This document shows, piece after piece, positions 10,527 to 21,300 of a stretch of 64,000 bases of DNA (the first letter of the stretch is position 1; each line of letters starts with the position of its first letter). The translations under genes and the position numbers were made by a program. Origin of the DNA: Agrocybe praecox (Eukaryota; Basidiomycota; Agaricomycetes; Agaricales; Agrocybaceae); the NCBI GenBank assembly GCA_964017145.1, contig OZ024847.1, positions 2,170,001 to 2,234,000 on the forward strand. The letters are read 5' to 3'. The notes under the pieces are model-generated. The model had not been told where the DNA came from, did no database searches, and was given only the letters and a program-made list of their open reading frames with translations.

Positions 10527-11629
10527 AAAGGGTCGTCTGGAGACTTAGGCGGTAGTTCCACCACTTTCTCGTCAAACTTTTCTTTTTGCAGCTCAATCGG
10601 TCCCTTTCCTCGAGCATAAGTAGGAATTACTACTCGCCTCTTGGAGTTAGGATCAGTCAAGAGAACCTCCACATATCCGTCCGTCATAGTCTTTACTACA
10701 CTCGTCGTAACCGTGTCAAAAGGCTTTCCTAGGAGCACCCTGTAAGGCGGGTTCCTGACGATATGTATCTGTAGATAGACCACTATCCCTCCAACCATTA
10801 TTTTTACGTTCTCTGCGATTCCTAGAGTCCGTTCTAACTGGTTGTTGGCACTTTGCATATTTATGCTAAGGGAAGGGTTCCAGGATAATCCCATCTCTAC
10901 AGCGACTTGTTGTGACATAGATACAATCTGAGATCCACTGTCTAAGATAGCATTTTCGAATCCTACATTATTAATTTGCACTTGAATCTCCCGAAGACTT
11001 TCAGCGTTCCTAGCACGGTCCCTATAAGGTTCCTTGGGTACGGCTCCGTTATGTTCGAGCGCAAACTGATAATAAGGGTCACTGGCTACAATGGCGTCTG
11101 CAGGAAGGTTACTCAAGCTTGAACAATCTTTTGCTAGGAGGAATTGAGAAACCGGCAACTGTTCTACAGCTAAGCCTGTCTCGATTTCATGATACAGGGG
11201 AAGTTCCTCGTGTCCCTTGGAACACATCTCTGTTTCATGATCATCTTCTAGGATCTCCTCCATGAGCACTGCTTGTCTAGTTTTCGTAAAATTCTTTCTT
11301 AACGCCTCTCGTATGTGTGGCGCACTTCCCACTAAGTGTTTTAATGGTACTGATATGGACATATCCAATATGTCGTCCACCATTTTATTTCCGTCCGTGC
11401 TATCTTCCACAGGTGCCCTAGTACGGTACGCAGGCACGGGTCTTTCCTCTTTCTTCTCGTCCGAGGAAGTATTCGTAGGCCTCGATACTCTAGACATAGG
11501 CGGTACATCTATGTAAGGTAACAACGGTCTTTTGGGCTCGCTCTTTTTATTATTTTCTGGTTGTGTCTCTTCTCTAGGAACTTCTGGTTCCTTATCGAAT
11601 CTGACACTTTTCTTTTCTTTACTAAACAT
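10523..11629 (-). CDS. pro: Retroviral-type aspartic protease ORF of the giant Ty3 element
   Basis: A 368-residue ORF from ATG 11629. Its frame is open further back, into the end of gag, as expected for a frameshift product. The aspartic protease active site ILDSGSQIVSMSQ lies at about residue 230, followed by the flap region and a hydrophobic segment ending VLLGKPFD. The N-terminal 200 residues are charged linker. It lies -1 relative to gag and +1 relative to pol. It cleaves the Gag-Pro-Pol polyprotein during particle maturation. A separate protease frame is rare in Ty3/gypsy elements. Confidence 0.88.
   Translation of the reverse strand: MFSKEKKSVRFDKEPEVPREETQPENNKKSEPKRPLLPYIDVPPMSRVSRPTNTSSDEKKEERPVPAYRTRAPVEDSTDGNKMVDDILDMSISVPLKHLVGSAPHIREALRKNFTKTRQAVLMEEILEDDHETEMCSKGHEELPLYHEIETGLAVEQLPVSQFLLAKDCSSLSNLPADAIVASDPYYQFALEHNGAVPKEPYRDRARNAESLREIQVQINNVGFENAILDSGSQIVSMSQQVAVEMGLSWNPSLSINMQSANNQLERTLGIAENVKIMVGGIVVYLQIHIVRNPPYRVLLGKPFDTVTTSVVKTMTDGYVEVLLTDPNSKRRVVIPTYARGKGPIELQKEKFDEKVVELPPKSPDDPF
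10526..10532 (-). promoter_or_regulatory. -1 ribosomal frameshift site, protease to Pol
   Basis: On the coding strand the heptamer is C CCT TTT in the protease frame, directly followed by that frame's TAA stop (10523-10525). Slipping -1 enters the Pol frame (TTA AAT TGC...), which is open to 6708. Downstream, CTGG-AAGA-CCAG can form a small hairpin enclosed by TGCC/GGCA. Confidence 0.75.
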
Positions 11630-11721
11630 CCCTTTACTCCTGCTGTTATTGTTCTCAAGGTTCGTAGCTGTTCTCGGACTTATTCTCTTAGCCCCAGCTG
11701 CAGGTGGTCCTATCCTTGAAC

Positions 11722-13452
11722 TTAAGGAAAATTTTCGAAAGCATCTACCGCACCTTCGCCAAAGAGTACTCGTTCGAGAGCTTCTTTTCCATGCTCTCTT
11801 ACTAAGTCGTCTAAGCGCCTAGAGATGTCTTCCGCGGGAGGGCAAACTTCCTCGGATTGAACGAACATCTCACAATCTTCTTCATACTCAGGATAATACC
11901 CTTGCATGGCTTGGATTTTGGCGTTGGGAATAATCCCTGGTTTATTACGGTACATGTTTTCTACTGCTTCTCTCATAGACCTGAATCCTTGGAGAGGTAT
12001 GGGCTGTCCAGACGCTAGCGCATACTTTCCCTCGGAATTCCTTTTGATCCAATTCGACTTTACATGTTTATCTGCTGCCGCACAGTCAGCTAGACGATGT
12101 CCAGGCTCTCTACAATAATAGCAGTGACTGGGTTGGAACCCATTTGAATTATTGTAGGAAGACCTATCATAAGGCCTAGGGTACATAGAAGACGGTTGCG
12201 TTGGTTGAGGGGCCACAGCTGATTGCTTCCAACTTACTAGGGTAGATTGTAGGCTTTCAAACTTCCTCTCCGCAGCTTCTGCTCGCTTTTCCTGTACCTC
12301 TGACTTCTTTAATAGAAGATTTAAGCCATTCGAGAGCCTAGCCACGGTCTCCTCCATTTTAGGGAAGAACTCAGGAGTTTCCTCGGGTTGAGTTTCCATC
12401 GTTCTCCTTCTCGAGGAAGGTTTTTCAGAACGAGTTTCTTTATCCCCTTCGTTCAAAATAGATTGTGACCTTCTCAAAGCCATGTTTACAACAATTTCCA
12501 TGACTTTGGCGACTTTGAAATCGGTTCCTAGACCTAGACTATCTTTATTTTGCGCCATGTCGATGACATGTAGTGCCTGCGAGATTTCGTCTCTGAAACC
12601 TCTTTCTAAACAGCTCAAGAATCGTTGTATTAGATCCCTTTCAGACACTTGACCCGCTAGCTTTCGAGATAGAGTGGTAAACTTGAGTTTCAACGCCATG
12701 ATTTCCTCTAGGTCTGTTTTCATCAAGCTATTCCTGTCTACATATCTCGAGCATAGTTTATCAAGGTCGTGTAGAGATCCTTTTTGTAGGCGCATTGCCG
12801 CTGGATACGAAGCGATCAATTCGTCTTTAAACTTTGACCAGTCTTTCCCGGTATATGCGTTAAAAGACTTCCAATCATCCTCGCATACTGGCGAAGCATA
12901 TTTCCCTAACATAATAATTTTCTTTTCATCCGTATCAGCTTCAGTAGGATATTGAACCCAGAGATCTTCCATTCGCTGTATGAAGCGGAGGAGTTCCTCG
13001 GGACTCTTTTCATCGAACTTCGGCGCATCTCTGCTCATAGGAGAAGGGAAACCCATCTTTGGTGATACCGGAGTAGTTGGTCTACTTGTAGTAGGTTGTG
13101 TTGGTGAATTAGGAGCTAGATTCAACTTGTCTAATAGACTAGCGATGACTTCTAAGCTATCTGATTCTGAAGTTGTCTCCCTAGGATCTTCGAGAGAACT
13201 TGTATCGATAGTAGGTCGATTAACCGGTCTCTGAGGCGCACTCGGAGGTCTGATTAACTGCCTATTTTCTGGAGTTGTAGGTCGCTCTCTGCTTGGTTCA
13301 GCTGGAAAGTCTCCTGGAACTCTTTGGGAGGGCGTACTCGCTCTGGTTTGTCTTTTCCTAGGAACCCTAGTAGGTAATTCCGCGAAACCTGCTTGTCTCG
13401 AGTTATTCGTTTGCCTAACTCGTTTAGCTTGTCCTGCCGGTTGATTATCCAC
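11722..13452 (-). CDS. gag: Gag of the giant Ty3 element
   Basis: A 576-residue ORF. The N-terminal third is Pro/Ser/Thr-rich. A helical capsid-like region follows (about 150-330), containing LRFIQRMEDLWVQYP and a segment near RDLIQRFLSCLERG. A coiled coil near 385 and a CCHC zinc knuckle (CYYCREPGHRLADC, about 465) precede a helical C-terminal tail. It would form the virus-like particle and bind element RNA. The start at 13452 is the first ATG after the leader. Dispersed TTCCTAGGAA-type motifs occur in its coding sequence in different frames. Confidence 0.93.
   Translation of the reverse strand: MDNQPAGQAKRVRQTNNSRQAGFAELPTRVPRKRQTRASTPSQRVPGDFPAEPSRERPTTPENRQLIRPPSAPQRPVNRPTIDTSSLEDPRETTSESDSLEVIASLLDKLNLAPNSPTQPTTSRPTTPVSPKMGFPSPMSRDAPKFDEKSPEELLRFIQRMEDLWVQYPTEADTDEKKIIMLGKYASPVCEDDWKSFNAYTGKDWSKFKDELIASYPAAMRLQKGSLHDLDKLCSRYVDRNSLMKTDLEEIMALKLKFTTLSRKLAGQVSERDLIQRFLSCLERGFRDEISQALHVIDMAQNKDSLGLGTDFKVAKVMEIVVNMALRRSQSILNEGDKETRSEKPSSRRRTMETQPEETPEFFPKMEETVARLSNGLNLLLKKSEVQEKRAEAAERKFESLQSTLVSWKQSAVAPQPTQPSSMYPRPYDRSSYNNSNGFQPSHCYYCREPGHRLADCAAADKHVKSNWIKRNSEGKYALASGQPIPLQGFRSMREAVENMYRNKPGIIPNAKIQAMQGYYPEYEEDCEMFVQSEEVCPPAEDISRRLDDLVREHGKEALERVLFGEGAVDAFENFP
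11728..11734 (-). promoter_or_regulatory. -1 ribosomal frameshift site, Gag to protease
   Basis: On the coding strand A AAT TTT (XXXYYYZ with X=A, Y=T) sits in the gag frame a codon before its TAA stop (11722-11724). A -1 slip continues into the protease frame without stops. A CCTT/AAGG hairpin lies just downstream. Confidence 0.72.
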
Positions 13453-13523
13453 TTTAGCTTCCTCGGAACTTTAGAACCGATTTAATTGAGCTTCAGCCAA
13501 ATATTTTTGTGTTTTTTGTTTTT

Positions 13524-13546
13524 AATAAACCTCGTCAAGGTTTATT
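13524..13546. other. Leader hairpin upstream of gag
   Basis: Perfect 8-bp stem AATAAACC / GGTTTATT around a 7-nt loop, 72-94 nt before the gag ATG. It is either a structural signal of the leader RNA or a 3'-end signal; the sequence does not decide. Confidence 0.35.
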
Positions 13547-13571
13547 CACTCGTTTAATCTGGACACCAAGA

Positions 13572-15389
13572 TGCAATCTCTCACTTCGAGACTCGTAACT
13601 TTAGTGAAAGAAAACACCCTCCCTCGCGGTGGGCTCCAGATAAGGTGCTTGCTGCGGGGTTGAGTGTGTATGTACGATTTGTACTTTGTATATACTCCGA
13701 AACAAAACCCAATCAATGTGATTAGTTCTTTCGTGGGAGGGATACGCGATACGCGTCGTTGATTATGTTTTCTCTCTAAAGATACGCTCTCTAATGCAAC
13801 AGAACGTTTCCTAGGATCGAAGATCACAAGTGCTTGAGTAGCTTACGCACAAAGCGAAGTTCCTCGGAAAGTGTAAACGTAGATTTAATGTGTTTCCACA
13901 AGATGTAGTGTGTAGGTAGTTCGCCACTTAGGCTGGATACTTAATCCCAAGTCTTTTAATCACTTAGAAAGGGGACTCAATCCTAAACGGGCCACTTAGG
14001 CGTCACTTAGACTATTTGCCACTTAGGCAGGGAACTTATCCCTTGGAACGGGCCACTTAGGCGTCACTTAGACAATTTGCCACTTAGGCAGGGAACTTAT
14101 CCCTAGGAACGGGCCACTTAGGCGTCACTTAGACAATTCTTGCCACTTAGGCGGGTATTAAGCTTTATGTCACTTAAGACAGAGGAAACTTTATCCCAAT
14201 ACGTTTATTTAGGTTCCTCGAGAACTCTGCAAGTTAACTCAAGTCGCTCAACTAACGCCAAGATGCTCAAATGACACGGTAGGTAGTCTGTTCAATAAAA
14301 CCAGCTCTCGCGGAGATTTATTAGGTACCAAAGGTCGATCCTAGGAGTTTGCAACTCAATGCGCGTTCCTCGAATGTGGACAACTGGGTTCTAGTTTATC
14401 TGGGGTGCTACGGTAATTTACAGGCTGCTTATATACTGCTAGGTTTCGGAAAATACAGGAATACTTGGAGCGGATCGGAAATGCTCGGAAAATACAGGAA
14501 ATAATATTATTGGTTAACGCTAGGTAGCTCCACTCGATGCATAAGCAACCAGTAGGTACCATGCGTGTTTTTGTATACCCTCGGAAGGGTTCGTATGGTT
14601 GGGCAAGTCGCTGACTCGAGCATGACGCTCCGAGGGCGCTTATTCGCATTAGCCGACGATCATTGATCGACGTCGTAGGGTCCGAAGCATCGGAGTACCG
14701 TGGTATCGTATGGATCTATAATCCTCGGCTCCACAACTGCCGTTTAAGGTAACTGCGCATATCCGAGGGTCTTAAGACCATGTGTAAGCGTTCCTAGGAA
14801 CTTCTCCTTTTAGGTTTATCAGCGATCTGACTCGAGCAGACGTCGGCAAGTCCTAATTGACATTACTAGTGCTTGTCTCGTCGTTTGCATAGTGCCCACT
14901 ATGTTCCTAGGGACCAGTAATGTACTTTGTTAATGCTAGGATCAGTCCTACCGCCTTGAGTTAGCGTTCCTAGGAACGTTGGCAGTAGTTTACATGTACT
15001 TTCATATGGTGGGAACTTTTCGTTTCCATATTAGGTAGATGTGGACGCATCGCGCACTGCGTAATAATAAGTGGCTATAGCGCCGTTTAAGCTTATTATC
15101 AGCAGGCTCTAGCTTACATTCCTGATGGTTGAATATTATCCTAGGAGCCTTCGATCCTGCTGCATCGCTGTTAAAGCGTTCCACGCATTTCCGAGGAACT
15201 ACTATAACTAACTCTAGCATTCGTAAGGTTCGTCCTAGGGTTCGTAGAATGGTTTCCCCTAGCCAAACATGTAGCTATCCTCGCTCTGTACTTATGTAGA
15301 CTTAATAATAAACGTGTTTATTATGCCGAAAATTAAGTAGGATAGATACTTGGTTAAAGTTCAGTCACAGCCGAACACCAGTCGTATCA
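13572..15389 (-). repeat. 5' LTR of the giant Ty3 element
   Basis: 14147-15389 is certain, as it matches 1-1243. The gag-side end is inferred at about 13572: there the LTR would end GATTGCA in element sense, followed after 3 nt by TGGTGTCCAG, which has the TGG start expected of a tRNA primer site. That would make the LTR about 1.8 kb. I could not match the primer site to a specific tRNA, so this inner boundary is provisional. Confidence 0.75.
13988..14150. repeat. CACTTAG tandem repeats in the 5' LTR
   Basis: About two and a half copies of a 61-bp unit (GGGCCACTTAGGCGTCACTT...). Each unit carries three CACTTAG cores, flanked by more single cores up to 14180. Such arrays in LTRs often act as enhancer or protein-binding arrays; that role is inferred. 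Confidence 0.7.
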
Positions 15390-16267
15390 GCGCGAGGGGG
15401 ATGGAAGGTGCCGGAGGTGCACCATACACAGTCGACAAGGACAAAGACATCGACGCAGAGTGGTAGTGCAATGATGGTGTCGGTGTCTGAGAGCGCAGAG
15501 AGGGTGTATGGGAGCGCATGGAGGATGCATGGGACAAACCAGACCCAGGTGTATGCGAGCGCGGTATAGAAGGTGGAAGTGCAGCAGCAGCAGCAGCTGA
15601 TGCCGAGGAAAGTCCTGGGCCGGGAGTGTGGGATCTCAAGATCTCAGGGACGATACGCCAGGTGTGTGAGATCTTGGGATTGTAGGCGAGGGCGTATGGG
15701 AGCGAGTGGGTGATACGGGTGTGGAATGGGAGTGGGTCATGGAGGGAGTCATTGGGCAGGAAGACATGGATGCGGAATGGATGTGCATGCCATTGAGTCT
15801 GGACAGCGGCGAGGTGGTGCTTGAGCTCGTTGACGACGGGAACTCTCTCTGGGCCGTGCTGAACGGTGCTGGCGATGGAGTTGGCGATGTTGGAGGGTAT
15901 AATCCGAGCGGCACTGATGCATGCTGTGTATGTATGTACGCTGGCGACAACGTGGGTAGGTGCGTACGAGTGTCTTACTGAATCTGATGACGACGTTGAA
16001 CTATAGAGTAGGGTACAGGAGTAAAAATCTAAACTTACCAACATGGCCTTTAACAAGCTTGACTTCCCGTCGACCCTGTCCTCTAAATGAAATATCGACT
16101 GCACCCAAGGACAACCATGATGCCAATGACCCTCTGCGCACTGTGACGAACAAACAGAAAGAGATTAGAGGGTGTCTCCAAGAGTCGGAAGGTAGACTTA
16201 CGAAATTATCCATCTCTTTATGCTCTTTTCCTTTTTTGCGCAGCCCGAAATGTCCATCGTGCCCCAT
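15390..16267 (-). pseudogene. Host gene truncated by the giant Ty3 insertion
   Basis: A coding stretch reads leftwards into the LTR. The main exon 15390-15977 follows an intron at 15978-16038 (GTAAGT...CAG), and upstream coding lies at about 16039-16150 with a first exon ending near 16204. The main exon encodes a conserved-looking segment (YAPTHVVASVHTYTACISA, later WHAHPFRIHVFLPNDSL) and then RSHTPG-rich low complexity. At 15390 it runs into the LTR and gains a stop six residues later. I do not recognise the family. A diverged relative lies at 24205-24540. The intact 3' end should lie left of the window. Confidence 0.6.
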
Positions 16268-16750
16268 ACCGCGATAATGAAAATGATCGAACTACGAACG
16301 AAAATGAATCTGAAGGAATGATAATAAGCGTTTATACGCATTCAAACCAAATGTTTCTTACAGTTGTGATACCTAGATGGCATAACTTCACGGACATCGA
16401 TACTCGTTCGTTGAGATAAGGAAAGGAAAAGGGAGTCTGGAAGGGCGGGTGGATATGAGTGGGGTAGCATAGCAAGGAGGAAAAAAGCCACTTGCTGGTT
16501 GAGAAGTGTTCACAAGTAGAGGGTGGCAGCAGTTTCAGGTGGCTCATGAAGCGACCTTGAACGCGTTCTGATCAAGTACGGTGTTCCTGGAGCTGGTACG
16601 AAACACGCAGAGGTTGATGATGGGGAAAAGAGAGTAAATGCAAACATAGGACTCAGACAGCTCCACTGATTCGAGTTTTGGTACCAAGTGAACAAGCGCA
16701 AGCGGTGAGCGGAGAAATTGACGGAAGACGGACTAATTTAGACTAATTTC

Positions 16751-16835
16751 GGAATTGATCGCTTCAACGCCGAACGATCACGCGACTTGATTCGGATTTT
16801 TCCGTTACGCGTCGCGTAGCCAAGGTCGAGCCTTA
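16751..16835 (+). repeat. Shared intergenic block with ACGCGTCGCGT, copy 1
   Basis: Contains GATCGCTTCAACGCCGAACG followed by CACGCGACTT and TTACGCGTCGCGTAGCC. Diverged copies lie at 25067-25155 (same strand) and 28686-28752 (opposite strand). ACGCGT is the MCB-type box known from fungal cell-cycle promoters, but a repeat relict is equally possible. Confidence 0.55.
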
Positions 16836-18365
16836 TCTTAGACAATTTTCATCTTTCTTTCCCTCCCCCCACCACCCACTTCTGCCCACTTGCTTCGTCA
16901 CTGGTTCTATATACTGTACCGCAGGTGTCCTGATGTTTTAGCCTATCTGGTCCAAATTTTTGAACTCGATAGCACCGCTCGACGGAAAATCACTATGTAT
17001 CCTCGGCCTGCAATCTTTATCTGCCTCCCCGCGCTTCCGCTGGAGCAGTCCAGGATGCGGCTGGAAGGCATAGCTGGGCTCGGAAGCGCGTCGAGCAGCC
17101 TTGCACGATGGCGGTAGTGGGCAAAGGATGATGTTATTGATTCGGCTATGGACGCGTCGTTGGCATACAGGTAATGGATCTAATCTAATCTAGAGTACGA
17201 ATCGGGCAGTAGGTCAGACTGCACTGCCACACCGCTCTTTCTTCTTTTTCTAGCAGTCATAAAATCGAGTACGTCAAAGATAGAGTAGGCCTAGGTAGGC
17301 TCTCGGAGTCGGCTGTATATTTTACATTGACGTTCAAGCGACCAATGCCATCAGCGTACTCGTATGTCCAAACATGTCTCCATCCCGCTCTGAACCCTCT
17401 TAACTCGAAACACCCTCCAACCATTTCCATTCATCCATAGCATCGTTCGTCTCTTCATGTCTCTTGAACTTTCCGACCCCCTAGTATTGGGTCAGTCCAA
17501 ATTGCTCGTCTTCACAGCATCACGCTGCTGGTGAAAGCATGGACGTCTGTTTCATTGCGTATTCTGTATGGCAATACAAATTATGTGAGAAAATCATGTT
17601 TTTATGAAAGTCTTGGATTCAGAATAATGTATATTCCACATTCAGTCCCTTTCTTCGCCGCCACTTCCTACCCTCTCTCATTTCAACCAGTGTTGATCAC
17701 CCTTGTTAACGCCCAACCGTTTCGCCCACTCAGTAAACAACGCACCGTAGTCGATCCACCTATCGCCACCTCGTTGTGGAAGAACGACATCTTGTATGCT
17801 GTTCTCTCAACCCAAAATAAAGTAGAGAACTATTTTGAATACGTCAATGCTAAAGATGACACCAAGTAAGTAGCATATTTCACACGGCGAGCTGGATCTT
17901 TGAAACTTGATTGCATTAACACTTACTGGGAACATTTCCGAAAGGACGAATGCAATACTGCGTTGCCGGGTGCATCAAAGTAACGTGTTTTTATTTATTT
18001 AGTTTTGAAGTATGTAGGACATCTTTGAGTTTGGTGCCGAGAAGTGTATGAGTGGGGTGCTCAAAATGTTCTCAATATTACTGGTAATTCTTGTGAAGGT
18101 GAAAATAGCCCAATGACTTTCAGCTCACAATCGAAAAGCTGCAGAGTAGGCGCTAACGAGCTCTGATGTGCCATGCTGCCAGTGTTAATATGACGTTCAC
18201 AGCCTTCAGGTTAATTTTGGAGCATCGTAAGTATCCGCTCTTGTCTCTTGTTTATAACAAACACATGGACGGTATAGAACCTCAGTGATTATATTGTGGA
18301 CCATACAGTCTCAAGCTGCTTTTGACTTACCAACAAGCTCCCTCCTTTTCTTCGATTCGTGTGCA
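16836..18365. other. Intergenic stretch before the first TPR gene
   Basis: Holds a decayed coding fragment (17040-17202, listed separately). An open stretch of about 110 codons at 17531-17869 is without recognisable motifs, and 17960-18280 resembles the regions upstream of the other two TPR genes (31921-32300, 42410-42790). No other gene is supported. Confidence 0.4.
17040..17202 (+). pseudogene. Decayed coding fragment, copy 1 of an inverted pair
   Basis: Similar over about 160 bp to the reverse complement of 42251-42402. The 42-kb copy reads as an uninterrupted frame on the minus strand (WRSWARKRIEQPRTMVVVGK... to a TAG), whereas this copy has lost the frame. The protein is not recognised. 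Confidence 0.5.
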
Positions 18366-21300
18366 ATGACAGATCCGCTATCTATTGCTCTCGCTGTGAT
18401 CTCCCTTGCAACAGCGCTCAAGGACATTATCAAACTCGCACACACGCTCAATGACTCGTTCAAGAAGGTGTGAAGGCAAATTCACAGCTTGGAGAAGCCC
18501 TGAAAGTTGATTATCTCATTCTTAGCCTGGTCGGAATATGCAAAGGGTAGAATCTCTGGCTGCAGAGACGCTCGGGATTGTAAAGGATCTCCAGAAGTTC
18601 TATGACGGGCACAAGGATATTCTTGACAGTGCGCCGGATATGCAAGACGGCGTAATAAGGCTATTGCAGTGCGTGTTTAATCTCACTAATTGGGCATTTT
18701 TATTCACATACTGTAGGGAGATGGAAAGGGCACACGAGGAGTGTAAACCTATACTACAAATTCACTCTGCCTCGGACAGAAAACTACGTACCTGGATAAG
18801 GCGGAAAGTTGGACTTTGGTGGAAGCGGAATAGCCTGGAGGAATCTATTCGAAATCTGCGAGATGGAGCGAATAAATGTCGTAGTGATTTTATGGTGCGA
18901 GAATATGGAACACGCCATCCGACATGTGCTGACAAGAAATTTGAAGATGTTTTCATTACTGCGCATTGAAGGCGCCACTGCTCAGAGTCAAGCTACTGCG
19001 GTTCAAATCCAGGCCACCACGATGGAAATCCGAGCTGCTGTTGCTCACGGGATCGCTCGCCCGTATTTCCAATCGTCACCTCAAGTTTCAGATGTCAATA
19101 TCCTAACCATCCTTGGTTCCACTCCCGTTATATTATCGCAACTTCCCCCACATGTCAAATTGGCCGAACACCTTGTGTATAAGGAGGCTATCACCTTTCA
19201 AGTGGGCAAGATCGAGGTTATATTTAAAATGATGGCTTCTGGTGGATTCTATCCTGTAGAAGAACCAGATCGTTCACATTTACCGTCTTACACCCCTCCC
19301 ATTTTCCTAACGCCTTCCACAAAAGAAGAAATCGAAGATCTACAATATGATGTGTTCGCTCAGATTGCGACAATACGCGAAACCTTAAACGACAGACATA
19401 ATGGACGATCAGTCCAGGATGGCGCATGGGCATTGTCAAGATTATCTGTCTGGCTTACCAACCTCGAGATGTATCACGAATCTTCAGCAATGTTGCGCTG
19501 TGCTGTATACCTTTGCAGGATACTTACCAAGACAAACGAAGATGTTTATAAGCGCCACCTTGCACATGAACTTTACCTCATGTCGCACATGCTTGTGAAG
19601 ACTGGTGAGCTTGTACAGGCCTACAAAATAAGCACAGAGGCTGTGGCCATTGGGCGTGGTTTCGTGGCTGCCAATCCAACCTTCGATGCCCAAATCCAGC
19701 TTGCTGATTTGCTCTGCTGCTCCTCCTACGTTGCACGTAGGAATGGGGACTTGGAAAATGCCACACGCGATGCAGAAGAAGCGGTACAAACCTACGAGCG
19801 CCTAATTGGACAACCTACATCCATGGAACAAATGAAAGTAAACATCATTGACAAAATGCGCGGATCAACCGTTATGACGTTGGAAGCCACGCGTGTTTAC
19901 AACTTTGCTACTGCATTGGAAGAGCAGCTTGATAATCTTCAAACCAGTAGAAAGGATGAATCAGTAAGTGCGGGAATCAAGGCACTCAAACTATACAGTG
20001 CACTGGAGCAGAGAACCAAGCACGCCCATTTCAATGCTTCGATAGGATATCTGTGCTACTCTCTCGCCTCCACTGAGTATCGGGACGTAATATCCGTCGA
20101 TGAGGCTCTTTCCTACGCACAAAAAGCAGTGTCTCGATATGAGAAAGTCCTTCAACACACCGGAAATGTCCCACACGACCTTCCCTTTTCCTTGGCAAGG
20201 CAAGCTGAGATCTTATCAGATTTGGATCGCGTTGAGGAGGCATATGTGGTATGCCAGAGACTTCAGCAAATAGTGCATAGGCATATTGAAGATAATCAGC
20301 TCCGTGCAGAATCACTTCTGCAACTAACAGAAAGTCTTTACCGTTGCAAGCGTTACGTGGAGGCAGCGTTAGTCGGGGAACAATTGGTTGCAACCCGCCG
20401 AGCATCGCTTTTAAATTGGGATCTCTACTACGCCTACACCTACACTTCTTGGTCCTTTGAAAAGTCAGGAAACACTCTCAAGGCAGTACAAATTGCGCAG
20501 TCAGCAGTCAGCTATTTTCGCATTCTAGCATTTCATGATTCTAAAAACGTCGAATTTCTTGCTGCCAGCGTTCACAATATGGCACGCCAACTTCTACCAG
20601 CGACTGAGCACGAACAAGCGCTTAGCGAAGGACACGAAGCAATGAAGCTGTATAGCAGCTTGATTCAAAAAGACGCCACTCATCTAGGGAATTACATGAA
20701 TACCCTTCAACTAAATATGGATATTGCCATACAGGCAAAGATGGAAATCCAGTCTTTGGAAAGAAGCCGAAAGGTCATTCAATATTCTCGAGCACTGGTC
20801 AAGCAATTTCCCGACCAACAAATATTTTTATTCGTCTCATCTTGGATCACGCAAACTTGTTGGACAACTTTGGCCAACTTACAGAAGCCAGCACCGCCTT
20901 TGAAGAGGCTCTTGGCTGGTTTGATGTACATTCAGCTCAAGATGAAGAGTTGGCAGAACTGCACACCTACGCACTTGTATTTTCTGGCATACTTCTTTTT
21001 CATCAAGGTCATCCCGAAAAGGTGTTAAGTGCCTATGACAAGGCGATCGGAGTTGGGCAACCCTTCGCGGACAGTCATTCTGTTGCCTACAATCTTCTCT
21101 GGGCAAAGATGGGAACCCTCATGTTATTATATATTATAGGAGATATTCCCCTTGCGCTCGCCAACATCGAAGATTGTCTTACGTTTGCCGCCGACCATGA
21201 TTTGGAGGAGGAAGATGTGAATGCATTGTACTTGGGAAATGCATCGCTTATCTACCGATCCTGTGGCGACATCGGTCGCGCGGTGTCTAACATGCGACGG

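Larger units (their letters stand above)
1..15389 (-). mobile_element. Giant Ty3/gypsy LTR retrotransposon with antisense passenger genes
   Basis: The 1-1243 segment recurs at 14147-15389 in the same orientation and I see no difference by eye. Between them lie Gag, protease and Pol reading leftwards, so the right copy is the 5' LTR and the left copy (cut by the window edge) the 3' LTR. The inner boundary of the 3' LTR at 1243 is fixed by a TG start in element sense next to a purine-rich tract at 1244-1256. Total length exceeds 15 kb, well above the usual 5-7 kb for Ty3 elements. The excess is about 5.4 kb between pol and the 3' LTR, filled with three opposite-strand genes with introns. Pol has no stop codons and keeps its catalytic motifs, so the element may be active or very recently active. 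The target duplication cannot be checked because the left end lies outside the window. Confidence 0.93.
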
